The translations under genes were made by a program, and so were the position numbers. Below are positions 35,185 to 45,530 of a DNA stretch of 64,000 nt, piece by piece; position 1 is the first letter of the stretch, and each line of letters starts with the position of its first letter. Source of the stretch: Apostichopus japonicus. Lineage: Eukaryota; Echinodermata; Holothuroidea; Aspidochirotida; Stichopodidae. The notes below the pieces were generated by a model. It was not told the DNA's origin. It searched no databases and was given only the letters and a program-made list of their open reading frames with translations. The stretch spans positions 22,186,489 through 22,250,488 of the forward strand of contig NC_092572.1 in assembly GCF_037975245.1 (NCBI RefSeq). The letters are read 5' to 3'.

Positions 35185-35560
35185 ATGCACAACAGTTGCT
35201 TAAGTATTACCTGATTAAGATGAATAATATTTATCCGATTATGAATGTATGTATTTTAGATCCTCCTGCAAGCAGGAACTCGCTGAGAAGCCATCATTGG
35301 CTTATCAAAGCCGCAAGCTGACCGAAGTCAGTCTCTTAGATTCATATTTAACATCCATGTTTATGAATTGTCAATTGTCAACAACTCTGTAACTGGACGA
35401 AATACATTCATCTTGGAGTGACTCGAACTGGGGACCTTATGTTTGAAAGGCACTGGCTTTAACCACTGAGTTAACACTCCTTAATGAATAAACGGCTGCT
35501 TAATTATTATCCGATTATAATGAATAAAAACTGCTTTATTATTATTCCATTATAAATGAA
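35185..35560. repeat. Imperfect 35-45-bp tandem repeat split by a SINE
   Basis: Copies of a unit containing gctgcttaattattatccga + ttataatgaataaa lie at about 35200-35245, 35481-35525 and 35526-35565. The SINE at 35245-35480 sits between the first and second copies. Confidence 0.7.
35245..35480 (-). mobile_element. tRNA-derived SINE, near full length
   Basis: Minus-strand order: head ggagtgttaactcagtgg, B-box-like agttcgagtcactcc, body with gtccagttacagagttgttg, 3' domain gactgacttcggtcagcttg, hairpin cctgcttgcagg, and tail aaaatacatacat. The A box has one change (gttaactca for gttagctca), so this copy may be transcriptionally weakened. Confidence 0.93.
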
Positions 35561-35565
35561 TAGAC

Positions 35566-36139
35566 AACTGCGACAATTAAGAAAGAATCTGCAGTGACCT
35601 GTGCATATCCTGTCAGTGGTATATGATCACAAATTTATCACAAAACTATTTTCCCCCCCCCCCCCCCTTCCCTGTCTTTTATATTTTTCCCCTTCCATTT
35701 CTTATATTGTTATTGAAATGATACATGAACAGTTTTGTCCTAATTTATTCAGAATGAACTTTGACTACTATTACCTTGACAACAATACTTCCAGAATCCT
35801 AAAGAAGTAGAAAATGTGTTTTTTTTAAAAGTTAAATTTTTAATCAGGTTCGATCTAACACTCTGTATAGAGTTTATGCAAGTGGATATTCAGTTTACTC
35901 TAAACCAGAGCCAATCTTAATTTGCCGTTATGAATATGTTTTGTTATTATCTCATATCTCATACAGCAGAAACACAATAAAGGTTTGCCATTAGAAAGAA
36001 CAATCTACTTATCATTCGTGCTTTCTGTAATATTGTAATTATTACAAATTAAAATCTGCTCTAGCTATGACTACAACTTATCCGTCATCATCATCCACCT
36101 TTAATCAATTCCTGTTTGTCAACATTCATGAATGGATCT
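35566..36139. other. Unique A+T-rich sequence with a poly-C tract
   Basis: A run of about 15 C residues lies at 35653-35667. Otherwise no gene or repeated element is seen. Confidence 0.5.
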
Positions 36140-36310
36140 CTACCGCAGTTTTCGGCGGCTATTGATTGAATAATACTCTCTACGACCGTGAATGATCCAA
36201 TCATTGCAAAGGGGGAGGCGTTTTTTTTTTCTCTCTTCTCTCTCCTTCATCGTCTCCGTCACGTCAGAGAGGAGATATATACGAACCAGAGACAATTGTC
36301 AGAGCTTGGC
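36140..36310 (+). promoter_or_regulatory. Candidate RNA polymerase II promoter
   Basis: Within a G+C-richer patch are a CCAAT box (gatccaatca, about 36195), a CRE-like cgtcacgtca (36257-36266), a TATA-like gatatata (36273-36280), and a tcagagc initiator-like site about 27 bases downstream (near 36299). Order and spacing fit a TATA promoter firing on the plus strand. All of these motifs are short and can occur by chance. Sequence downstream to 36980 or 37044 has good splice donors (gtaaggtg at 36981, aaggtaagg at 37042) but no convincing reading frame, so a first exon would be untranslated. Confidence 0.3.
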
Positions 36311-37940
36311 CGCTGTTTACTGTGCTGCGCGGTACTTCAGCCAAAACTTTATACCTTTCTTTTCGGGCATTTTGGACTAGCAAGACTTAATGGAATTTCA
36401 GTGAAGTGCACTTGTGCTGCTTCTAGAGCTTAATTAAACAAACATAAAAAATGGAAGAAGAGGCCGATATTTTCGGTTTTTGTTTTCTTTGTGGGTGTAC
36501 AACCTTGAGAGTATAGACTTGGAGGCACTGCAGGAAAGGATCTATAGCTTGCCGATCAGTGTAACTTGTTTCGTGCTCGATTTTAAACAATTGACCAAAT
36601 TTAATTGGACTGCCACTCGTTAATTACTACTGCTCACCTGCCACATGGAGGATTATTGTTTTTGTGATTATATTTAACATGCATTGTGAGTCTTTCATTC
36701 ATCTCCTGGCTTTGTTTCAATGAGATGTTCATCGTTGTTGTTCTTGAGAGAGGATTAGGAAAGATATAAATTTTAATAAATCAACTTTCTGGAAAGTACA
36801 ATTGGAATAATTAACTCAGTGAGTGATCTCTTTACAAGGCATTTTATTAGGTTTTACAAGGATTTCGTTGTTATCACATGGAAGTTAACATTTTGTTCGA
36901 AGAACATTCGTGGAGGTTATTCCCAAATTATTCAACATCGAGGATTTGTACTTTATAAAAGCTGCCAGAACTTTTGTGTGGTAAGGTGAAAGCATTTACC
37001 TGGTGTTTAATTCATATGGTTTGGGGGTTTGAAGAATTGTTAAGGTAAGGGAAACTACATATCTATCCTTCGACAATCATTCCCTCTAGGCTGGGGGAAA
37101 AACAGTTTTCACTGTCATAGCATTCAATGAGGAAAATAAACTGCGATGTATTAAAGCAAACATTCATTAAAAATTGAAAAAGATGTAGGTTGTTTCTAGT
37201 AAAAGTCAATGAAACAAAAGCATATGATGAGAGGAAAATATATATAGTTTGGTGATTCTGTGCAATATAAGTTGTATTTTATATTAACTTTGGCATACAT
37301 ATTTGACTGTTAAGCAAAGAGTATTCCAGCAGACAGTAATTGGTTACTGTAGTCAAACAATATGGTTCCAGGACTGACTGACATAAATGGCAGAGCTTGG
37401 AGGTTTATGAAAGGAACAAATTCACTATTGTAGGTAGCAACAAAAGTTACCATATTAGAATAAAATATGAATGATATGTTTAATATGGGTAATCAAGGGG
37501 TTTCTAGTTGGATTGCTGGAAGTCAAGCATGCAGTGATCTGATTAATCATTGAACAAAGAGCATTCTTCTAATTAGCTTTATCATAATTAGTTCTACAAT
37601 ATAATTGAACAATCATAAATCCTCAAATTTCATCTGTTTTTAACCATTATATTAACAAGCTGTTCTATTTAACATTTTGAATATAATGGTTAAAGAGCTG
37701 ATGTATATTGTTTGTTTAATAACAACATTACTTGTAGGTTAATTTGCATTATTGCGTATACATGTGTAATCAGGACAATCCATGAAAGAAACATGCTGTC
37801 CATTATACAGTAGTCTGTGAGGACAGTAGCTTAAAAGCCATTTATATTAGCAAACGTCAGAACACACTAACAATAAGGAGCCTATTACAGCAATTGATGG
37901 TTTAAGGACATAATCCAGAGGAAGGTACTCAACAATTATT
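36311..37940. other. Unique sequence, possible untranslated first exon at its start
   Basis: No coding frame recognised. The 81-codon frame at 36188-36433 overlaps the promoter motifs and has no domain. Confidence 0.4.
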
Positions 37941-38345
37941 GTGGATGAGGACAGTATGGCAGGGTCAATAAAAGATTGTACATGAATGTTTATGATGTGT
38001 TAAATGAAAATGAGTTTAAGTATTTGGGATGAGGACAGTATGGCAGTGTCAATGAAAGCTGGTATATAAATGTTATGATGTGTGAAAATGAATGTAAGTA
38101 CTTGGGGTGAGGACAGTATGAGAGGGTTAATAAAAGCTGGTGTATGAATGTTATGATAATGAATTTAAGTATACTTGGGGTGAGGACATTATGACAGGGG
38201 TATGAATGTTATGATGTGTTAAATGAAAATGAATGTAAGTAATTGGGGTGAGGACAGTATGATGGTCATAAAAGCTGGTGTATGAATGTTATGATGTGTT
38301 AAATGAAAATGAATTTAAGTACTACGGATGAGGACAGTATGACAT
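37941..38345 (+). repeat. 70-85-bp degenerate tandem repeat, 5-6 units
   Basis: Units open with gtgaggacagtatgacaggg, continue with tcaataaaagctggtgtatg, aatgttatgatgtgttaaat and end in gaatttaagtacttgg. Starts are near 37947, 38031, 38109, 38182, 38250 and 38330, so spacing varies through internal deletions. Confidence 0.9.
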
Positions 38346-38427
38346 ATATAGACAATTAGAGCTGGCAACACACCCACCTCTAATCATCAGTTAGGGAAAC
38401 CTTGCATCCAGCTGAGGAAGAACTTGC

Positions 38428-38443
38428 CCTCCCCCCCCCCCCC
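38428..38443. repeat. Poly-C/CT tract
   Basis: Run of about 15 C followed by ctctctct. Confidence 0.9.
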
Positions 38444-38499
38444 TCTCTCTCTACTTTCCAACCTCACACAAAGTATCTATTAGTCCAACCTTGTATTAA

Positions 38500-38990
38500 A
38501 GCTAACATAGACCTCACTAATAGTCTACATATACCTCAGAATCAACCATTTGATGTATAAGTATTTCATTTCTTGCCGGGGACAATCACCAGACCATTCT
38601 CCCATACATAAGAGAAAACTTCAGTGACCCCCGGGCAGCACTACTCCTTGTTTATAAAATCATTCATTTGCCTCTGGCTCTTTGATAAAGGCTATAGCCT
38701 CTTATCAGTTGGGGAAAGTGGTTATTTTTTATTGGCATATTCTTGCATTCAGAGTTACTTTTATAGACCTAAATTAAAGTCTACATATGCCTCAGTATGC
38801 ATCACTTGATATCAAAATCGTTTAGTTTTTTTTTCTAGGAGAGGCCCCCAGACCTCCCCCCTCAATCCCTGCCCCACATGGAAGTCAGCTTCAATTATCC
38901 CTTATTCATAAAAATTCCTGCATTTGCCTATAACTTCCATTAAGGATCAGGCCCTTACCTAAAATGAAGGAAAAGTTTTAATTGAGATGT
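38500..38990 (+). repeat. Diverged 256-bp tandem duplication
   Basis: agtctacatatacctcagaa at 38522 and agtctacatatgcctcagta at 38778 start two parallel stretches that both continue through an acttgat/atttgat word, a C-rich segment (gacccccgggcagc and gcccccagacctcccc), ttataaaatcattcatttgc and ttcataaaaattcctgcatttgc. Divergence is substantial, so the duplication is old or these are two adjacent copies of an unidentified element. Confidence 0.65.
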
Positions 38991-39431
38991 TTACACCAAC
39001 TAACATTGAATTAGTAAGCTATTCAGTATATTCAATAAACAGTTTGTTGCCTTCAGGCCTTTACATGTTGAGTAATAATAATAATAATAGTAGTAATCAC
39101 ATGCAAAATCTCAATTAAAGTTGCTTGCTTTTCAACATTTCTGTCCGTGATTAAAATGAAAATGGATTGGTTAAGATAATAAATTGCAATGCTATCTGAT
39201 TTCAGCATTGTATGAGGTATCCATAATTTACTGGAATCATTGTCAGTTTCTTATCTAATTGAGGGCTGTTGAGGGTAAGGACAGTACTATAAACAGGTGT
39301 AACACCAGGGAATCATTTATCTGTTCAAATTTTGTGTAGTTTTGAAGTTTCCGAATTCAGTTTCTTACAATTAGAAGCATGTTACCTGTATACAAACCTG
39401 CTATACATCTTTTACAATTGTACAGCGTTTT

Positions 39432-39510
39432 GCCATTGTTGTATAACATATTTCCCTTGTTGTATAACATATTTCCCTTGTTGTACAGCATTTTGCAATT
39501 GTTGTATAGC
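39432..39510 (+). repeat. 24-bp repeat, 4 imperfect units
   Basis: Units of ttgttgtataacatatttcc + ctt; the outer ones read cattttgc in place of catatttc. Confidence 0.85.
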
Positions 39511-40535
39511 ATTGACTGAAGCATTTACTGAAGGTTTTAGTCAATTAAGGGTGAATGCTCAAAGCAGCTCAGGGTTGGTTGCCATAAATCTGCAACTTCT
39601 AAGTTTAAGTTTACTTGCAGATGTATTTGACATCTTGAAGAAGTCTTTTTGAGAAAAACAAATTGACTCTCTTGCCTAGATCTACCACACGTTTAAGAAC
39701 AGACAAACCCATCAAGTCCACTGTGTATATAAGAATTCAGCCTGAAGCTTGGCTTTCTTTGTCAGTAGTTACCAGCTAAATGCACCTTTATGGCAAAAAA
39801 GTCACATGATTGAGGATTTCAAGTTGCACTGGTAACTAATTCTAGTGAGAAGTGGAATATTAATGCCAGCTATGACCACATGTGATGACCATTTCCATAT
39901 TATGCATTAATGCTGATTGGTTGACCACTCTAGCAACTTTTCTACTTATAGGATAAACGGAATAATCCCTTGATCCCATGAAGTGTCCTCCTATTTGTTT
40001 ACCCTACTTTCAGAATGACACCAAGCTTCTCCTCTGCATAGAGCTCTTTAACTCTGTTTTTTATAGATCTTAACTCTCTGTGAGGTTGCAAGATATATAT
40101 TGAGAAATTGCAGCTAACAGTTTTATCATCTCAAGTGCCATCTGGACAAATTAAGTAAAATCCACCAAGACTAAGTCTCTCATGATGAACAGCTTGTGGT
40201 CTTCACTCTGGGTCAAAAGGGGATTTACTTCCAGGAAATATTAAACCATTTTTGTCTTTTTCCATATGGCATTTGCAAATTGTGGAATGCTATTCTTATT
40301 TTACTTATTGGTGTAACTGTTTGCGTCTTGCTATCGAACCAGCCATGGAATTTGATGCGAGTGTTGGGAATATCAAAAACTTTCTTGATATTAATATGAG
40401 CATTCAGAACCATATATATTTTGTGTCAAAGTTGACAAGAAATAAGTAAATAAATCATTATAAACATATTTAAGCTTTTTCCATGTTTGGACTTAATTAT
40501 TTTATTTATTTCATTGTTGTTTTGTTTCTTTTCAG
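39511..40535. other. Unique A+T-rich sequence, no gene seen
   Basis: Three overlapping 62-67-codon frames at 40196-40449 lie on both strands with no recognised motif. Nothing else stands out before the splice acceptor at 40535. Confidence 0.45.
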
Positions 40536-40628
40536 AACACTGAATTTGAGGTGCTAATGAAATAACTATTTTGAAATTGATCTGATATTAATGAGAGAGG
40601 TAGACCGTGTTACTATATTCTATATAGG
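40536..40628 (+). other. Candidate non-coding exon
   Basis: Bounded upstream by a strong acceptor (tttgtttcttttcag, ending 40535) and downstream by a strong donor (ggtaagtttatt, GT at 40629). The 93 bp between have stops in all three forward frames, so this could be a 5' untranslated or long-non-coding RNA exon. It could pair with donors at 36981 or 37045 downstream of the candidate promoter. There is no transcript evidence; splice-site matches of this quality also occur by chance. Confidence 0.25.
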
Positions 40629-41294
40629 GTAAGTTTATTTGTTGTTCTTTTAATATAATTAGTCCAGAGTATAAACAGACATCCATCCCTGAAAAGAGTT
40701 GACATTCCAATAATCTCAGAACACATCCATCAACTCAATGGAAGATGTCTAGACTGCCTAACATATTGTTTTGTATATACTTAATCATCCTAACCCAATG
40801 TTTGCATGAGTGATGCATAGATTGACTTTCTGTGTATGACAGCCACTGTTTTTAATGTGAGACAAATCAATCACAGTCCAAACAATTTGCCTGCAATATA
40901 CCACTAGCTTACTTTCATTAAATTGAAAGAAAAATGATTTATTGAAATTTGCAATTTTGGGGAAAATATGAACTATGAAGCCAATTAACTGAACCTTACA
41001 TCAAACATTAAGACAAAGAACAAATGTCTATGTCACTTCTGCTCTTAAAAGAATGTTCAATTCTGCCGCCATTATTGAACATGTGTAGAACATTAATTGC
41101 ACTGAATTCTATACTGTCTAATATCAATGAAGTTTGCTCAAGTTGTATTCAGTTTCTTTAATTTGGTAAAGGAGCGAAAAATTGGCTAAAATGCATTATT
41201 TACTCTGTAAAGGAAGTTCGTATCAAGAATACATCTATTCTTCTGAGACAGCGTAATCAAGCTGAAAAGAACAACATTGCATATACATACATAT
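40629..41294. other. Unique A+T-rich sequence, no gene seen
   Basis: No frame or repeat of note. Confidence 0.5.
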
Positions 41295-41391
41295 ATGTAT
41301 GTATATAAGATCCTCCTGCAAGCAGGAACTCGCGAAGAAGCCTCATTGGCTTATCAAAGCCGCAAGCTGAACGAAGTCAGTCTCTTACATT
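41295..41391 (-). mobile_element. SINE/LINE 3' tail fragment
   Basis: Minus strand: gactgacttcgttcagcttg, ggctttgataagccaatgag, cgcgagttcctgcttgcagg, aggatc, then a tatacatacat tail. Head and body are absent. Its inner boundary nearly coincides with that of the fragment at 29493-29592. A short tcagtctctta repeat follows the break. Confidence 0.92.
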
Positions 41392-42111
41392 CAGTCTCTT
41401 TACATTGATCAAGTAGTAAACTTAAGTAGTACATAAAGTATGCAAAGTAGTATGTTAGAAAATAGTAAGTAGTACATGATTATAAATAGTCTGTGTAGGA
41501 ATCGAAGTGTTTCTGTTAAAGGGAAATATATTGATGGCAATGGATTGGGCAATTGTCAGATTTCTTCCAAGACTTTATAATCTGTTCTGACATTATCCAG
41601 TGCTATCTTATGTCTTTGTAAAGAATAAATCAATGGAATATTACCTGTAACTTAGCTTAGCATGTACAGGTTTGAAAACTGGTTTTACATGTAACCAGAG
41701 TATGTCTCTGTGATAATTGGTTAGAAAAACTTCTTGGACTACTGGACCTGAAGTTTATGCTTTTTACTGCTCAGTAAAGCAATAATATTAACTGTCCACA
41801 GCTGTTTGTGGCCAAACTCAGAATTTGAAAGTACAAGATTCAAGAACACTCAAGTCTCCCCCTCCCCACCTCTCCAAACCCCCTCCCCCAGCCCCTCCCC
41901 CTACTTTGAGCGTTGAAAAAGCTCTGGACAGCACAGCATTACCTGACAACTTGACACCGCATAATTTGACGAAGGCCTTCACTTTTACTTAACAGTGATA
42001 TCCTATCATTGTCCAGCGCCTCCTCTTACTGTTAAAAAAGAACTGAATATTGTATGACTTCATCCCTAGAGGAAAACAGGACAGGCTCAGCTCTGCCTAC
42101 TTTTGGCGATT
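41392..42111. other. Unique sequence with a C-rich tract
   Basis: The 41854-41901 stretch is a C/T-rich strand (ctccccctccccacctctcc and onward), G-quadruplex-like on the minus strand. No gene seen. Confidence 0.5.
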
Positions 42112-42459
42112 CTATAAGAACATTGACTTATTCTGCTGGGATTTATCTTTGCTAATTGGGTAAGGAAAAATGGCCTCATTCACGTAGGAAATACCTAACA
42201 TTCCCTCAAACGGTATTACATAGGTAACTCGATTCTGGAAGGCTGTAAATTTAATCACGTTCTCGTACTTTTGACCTACTACAGAGCAAACAATATAATG
42301 CCAACTTACCTCTAACCATAAAAGCAAAAAACTTGTAAGTCCAGGCTTCCAGTTCACTGAAAACAAGGAATACGGCCCCTACCGATGTTATTTCAAACTT
42401 TGTTAAACATAAGAGGTGGCAGAAAATCCCGTTATATCCCCGTGGTAATAAAATATCGT
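42112..42459 (-). CDS. Candidate two-exon coding fragment, unknown product
   Basis: Minus strand. Exon A would be 42459-42310 (150 bp, after a gattgcag acceptor), ending at a consensus donor gtaagt. A 67-bp intron (42309-42243) closes with aaatttacag, and exon B (42242-42112) runs to a stop. Exon A leaves one base of a codon and exon B supplies two, so the frame is kept across the junction. Visible peptides include GYNGIFCHLLCLTKFEITSV and, in exon B, FQNRVTYVIPFEGML. I recognise no family. The frame also reads unspliced for some distance, so chance is a live alternative. Confidence 0.2.
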
Positions 42460-43605
42460 CTGCAATCACCACCCAAAAGTTGCTGGATAAGGAGATGTAA
42501 CCATTATTGTTGTTGAGGGGGCAGAGGCAAGGACAAGGATTTGTCTGAGAGCTTTGTCTAAAACCTGCAGACAAAATATGAAGGGGGGAAAAAAATGAAT
42601 TAATATCCTTAAGAGTAAAGATGGGGAGCAGGTGCGAATTTATTTATTATTGAATTAATTTTCATTTCGACTAGAAAAGAACACAAAAGTTTTTCATTTC
42701 CATCTTTTCCCCCGTAGAGCATTCAGTTTGGCCGATTGTCTGGCAAGTTAAAAGTATGTTGTCTTTTGACCCTTGTTGGCAAACACTTTAGACGTCCATA
42801 TTTAATGACCGCTAAGCAGTATTCTTCAAGGATATCATGTATCTTGAGTTTGCTACTTTCATCACTCATGTTGCCCATTACGTTCTATCCGATGAATTCT
42901 TGTCACAATTTACTTCAAATAAGTACTTGCACATGAGCAGATTTTGATATGATTGTAATTTGTAGTCAGCGACCAGACATCCCACTTTTCGAAATAGACG
43001 CCTTTCCAAGAGAATTGTATCCTCTTGTTGAGGGCTGTTACAGTTGAGAAATGTAGTACAACCTACACATGTAAGACAACATTCAAAGTATTAACACCTT
43101 TAAAAGGTCAGAACCAGCATGTTAATTCAGCTACATGGATAAAACATGCAGTTTAATGTAGTAGTACATGAGGCAAGCATCTGGTTTAATCTGTATTATA
43201 AAAATGGTTATCCAGGACATTTGAACACCTCATTCTGAGTAACACTAGACGTGTACCACTCACCATAAATTGGGCCAAATAGACCCCACAGGAGTTGTGC
43301 ATGTTTCATATTGCACAGACACAATAAAAAAAAGATCTTTCTCCTGAAGAATAGTGGATAGATTTTACCTTGGTAATTTCAATCATTTTGCTGTGGGTTT
43401 TATTCCTGACAGAAGAGCCAATCCCAGACATGATCCATCAGGTACATTTCGCCTCTTACATGACTGATTGAAAGAAAGGCTATTATTTGAAAAGGGCATT
43501 GACCTGTTAAATGTTGGTAAAGTATATCACCAAATGGTGCATCATTAATGTTCAGGACAAATCAAGCCTTCCTATGCTTCCTGACATAGAGAGATCTATG
43601 AAATC
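42460..43605. other. Unique sequence, no gene recognised
   Basis: Segment 42715-42920 is of higher complexity than its surroundings, with no significant frame. No repeat copies seen. Confidence 0.45.
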
Positions 43606-43641
43606 ATGACTTGAACTCGGGACCTTATGATTGAAAGGCAC
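43606..43641 (-). mobile_element. SINE fragment at the edge of the 49-bp array
   Basis: About 36 bp of the SINE head, on the minus strand gtgcctttcaatcataaggt and then cccgagttcaagtc (B-box region). It ends exactly where the minisatellite begins (cactgtgaaagggagaatag). Confidence 0.8.
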
Positions 43642-43643
43642 TG

Positions 43644-44392
43644 TGAAAGGGAGAATAGGAACTTTGAGACACCTGTGACATTCCTTGATTTGAGGAGGGG
43701 AGAATAGGAACATTGGGACACCTGTGACATTCCTTGATTTGAGGAGGGGAGAATAGGAACATTGGGACACCTGTGACATTCCTTGATTTGAGGAGGGGAG
43801 AATAGGAACATTGAGACACCTGTGACATTCCTTGATTTGAGGAGGGGAGAATAGGAACATTGAGACACCTGTGACATTCCTTGATTTGAGGAGGGGAGAA
43901 TAGGAACATTGGGACACCTGTGACATTCCTTGATTTGAGGAGGGGAGAATAGGAACATTGGGACACCTGTGACATTCCTTGATTTGAGGAGGGGAGAATA
44001 GGAACATTGAGACACCTGTGACATTCCTTGATTTGAGGAGGGGAGAATAGGAACATTGAGACACCTGTGATATTCCTTGATTTGAGGAGGGGAGAATAGG
44101 AACATTGAGACACCTGTGACATTCCTTGATTTGAGGAGGGGAGAATAGGAACATTGAGACACCTGTGACATTCCTTGATTTGAGGAGGGGAGAATAGGAA
44201 CATTGAGACACCTGTGACATTCCTTGATTTGAGGAGGGGAGAATAGGAACATTGAGACACCTGTGACATTCCTTGATTTGAGGAGGGGAGAATAGGAACA
44301 TTGAGACACCTGTGACATTCCTTGATTTGAGGAGGGGAGAATAGGAACATTGAGACACCTGTGACATTCCTTGACTTGATGAGGAGAATAAA
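43644..44392 (-). repeat. 49-bp minisatellite, about 15 units
   Basis: Units of ttccttgatttgaggagggg + agaataggaacattgagaca + cctgtgaca, period 49 bp, with a gag/ggg toggle (attgagac versus attgggac) distributed along the array. 49 is not a multiple of three, so a frame cycles through all three phases and the minus strand shows three overlapping open frames (240-281 codons) of a 49-residue repeat. Their openness reflects the absence of stops in the unit, not a gene. Confidence 0.97.
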
Positions 44393-45256
44393 AACATTGA
44401 TAGACTCAGTTAGCCATAGGTTTGATAACAATTAGATTCAAAGATACTTGATGGTTTCAATCCGGTTGGTTTTTCATCTGTGTTGTATTACAGAAAAGTC
44501 TGCAATCGGAGACAACTGAACAACATTGTAAAAGGCAATCGAAAATGCCGCTAACCACGATCGTATTCGAACCCAGCCTGCTTATTGCTAGATTAATCAT
44601 CTTTTACAACATTATTGATGAAGTTTTGTATTTATATGGGTTCTAGATATTTCAAGTATTTTATACTCAAGGCGGCATAATTTTTGCAGCTGTGCTGAAA
44701 ACCTGTCCAGAGGCAGTCAAGATTCTTGCTTCTCTCCAATGAATGGTCCTGTAGATATACTCTGGAATGATTGTTGAAAGCTCATCCTACACTGAAAACT
44801 GCTCCAGTGTCTGACACAATTTAGGAGTACAACTATGGCTCTATCACGGTTCATTTGGTCGCTGTAACAAAATTATGTTACGTAACAGTTTCTTTCATTG
44901 AGGTATTGTAATAATTACTAAAGCTTGGCCTGAAGTTGACTGTTGCAAGGTATCGTCTTCTTCTCATGAAATAAATTAGCCAAGGATAGGTTGGCGCTAT
45001 ACCAGTTCTCATTCAAGAGAGATATTTCCACCCAGCAGTTCGCAATTAAATCCCTCCCAATATAACCCAGCATCCATGAAAAAAGTTTCTTTTTCCCTGT
45101 GGTACATGCACCCTCTATTTTTAAATTGCACTAAGAGGTACAATAGAAATGCCTGGATGGGAGGTGGGGGAAATATTGATTTCTAATCTAACATTCAGCA
45201 TTTTAAATCCATTAGTACCCTTCTTTTGTTGCTGTGACTTCCCTTCATATAGTTAC
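44393..45256. other. Unique sequence, no gene seen
   Basis: Contains an isolated B-box-like ttcgaaccc at about 44566 without a matching A box at the right distance. Confidence 0.5.
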
Positions 45257-45530
45257 CTTAATTAATACTGCTCTCCTCGATTCAATTGTGCTGATATTCA
45301 ATCTCTCTAATTCTTTCTGATCTATACTGTAGGTTATCTGTGCTACCCTAAAGCGACTGTCACCTTTATGGCACACCACGAAGCAGTTATCACTGCTCTG
45401 ATAAAATGAAATGTACTGCAGTACTACATTATGGCCTAAGGTAACATGAAATGCAAAACCAGAACTGCAAACACCTTCATCCTTTCCCATATTTGCTAGG
45501 AAGGCATCCAGTGTCATAAGATGAAGCTGC
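45257..45530 (-). CDS. Candidate internal coding exon, unknown product
   Basis: A minus-strand open stretch of about 90 codons is bounded by possible acceptors (aaattag or ttagcag, near 45527-45531) and an aag|gtaact donor at 45256. The peptide contains MGKDEGVCSSGFAFHVTLGH near its start and QKELERLNISTIESRRAV near its end, with a balanced residue mix unlike nearby chance frames. I do not recognise the family. The acceptor has a weak pyrimidine tract, so support is modest. It lies on the same strand as, and upstream of, the fragment at 42112-42459. Confidence 0.28.

Noticed and set aside
43552-44431. Three overlapping 240-281-codon minus-strand frames
   Set aside because: All read the same 49-bp minisatellite in cycling phase; openness follows from the unit lacking stops.
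44560-44580. B-box-like ttcgaaccc as a second tRNA/SINE family
   Set aside because: No A box at the expected distance and no second copy. An isolated gattcgaatccc near 25656 fails for the same reason.
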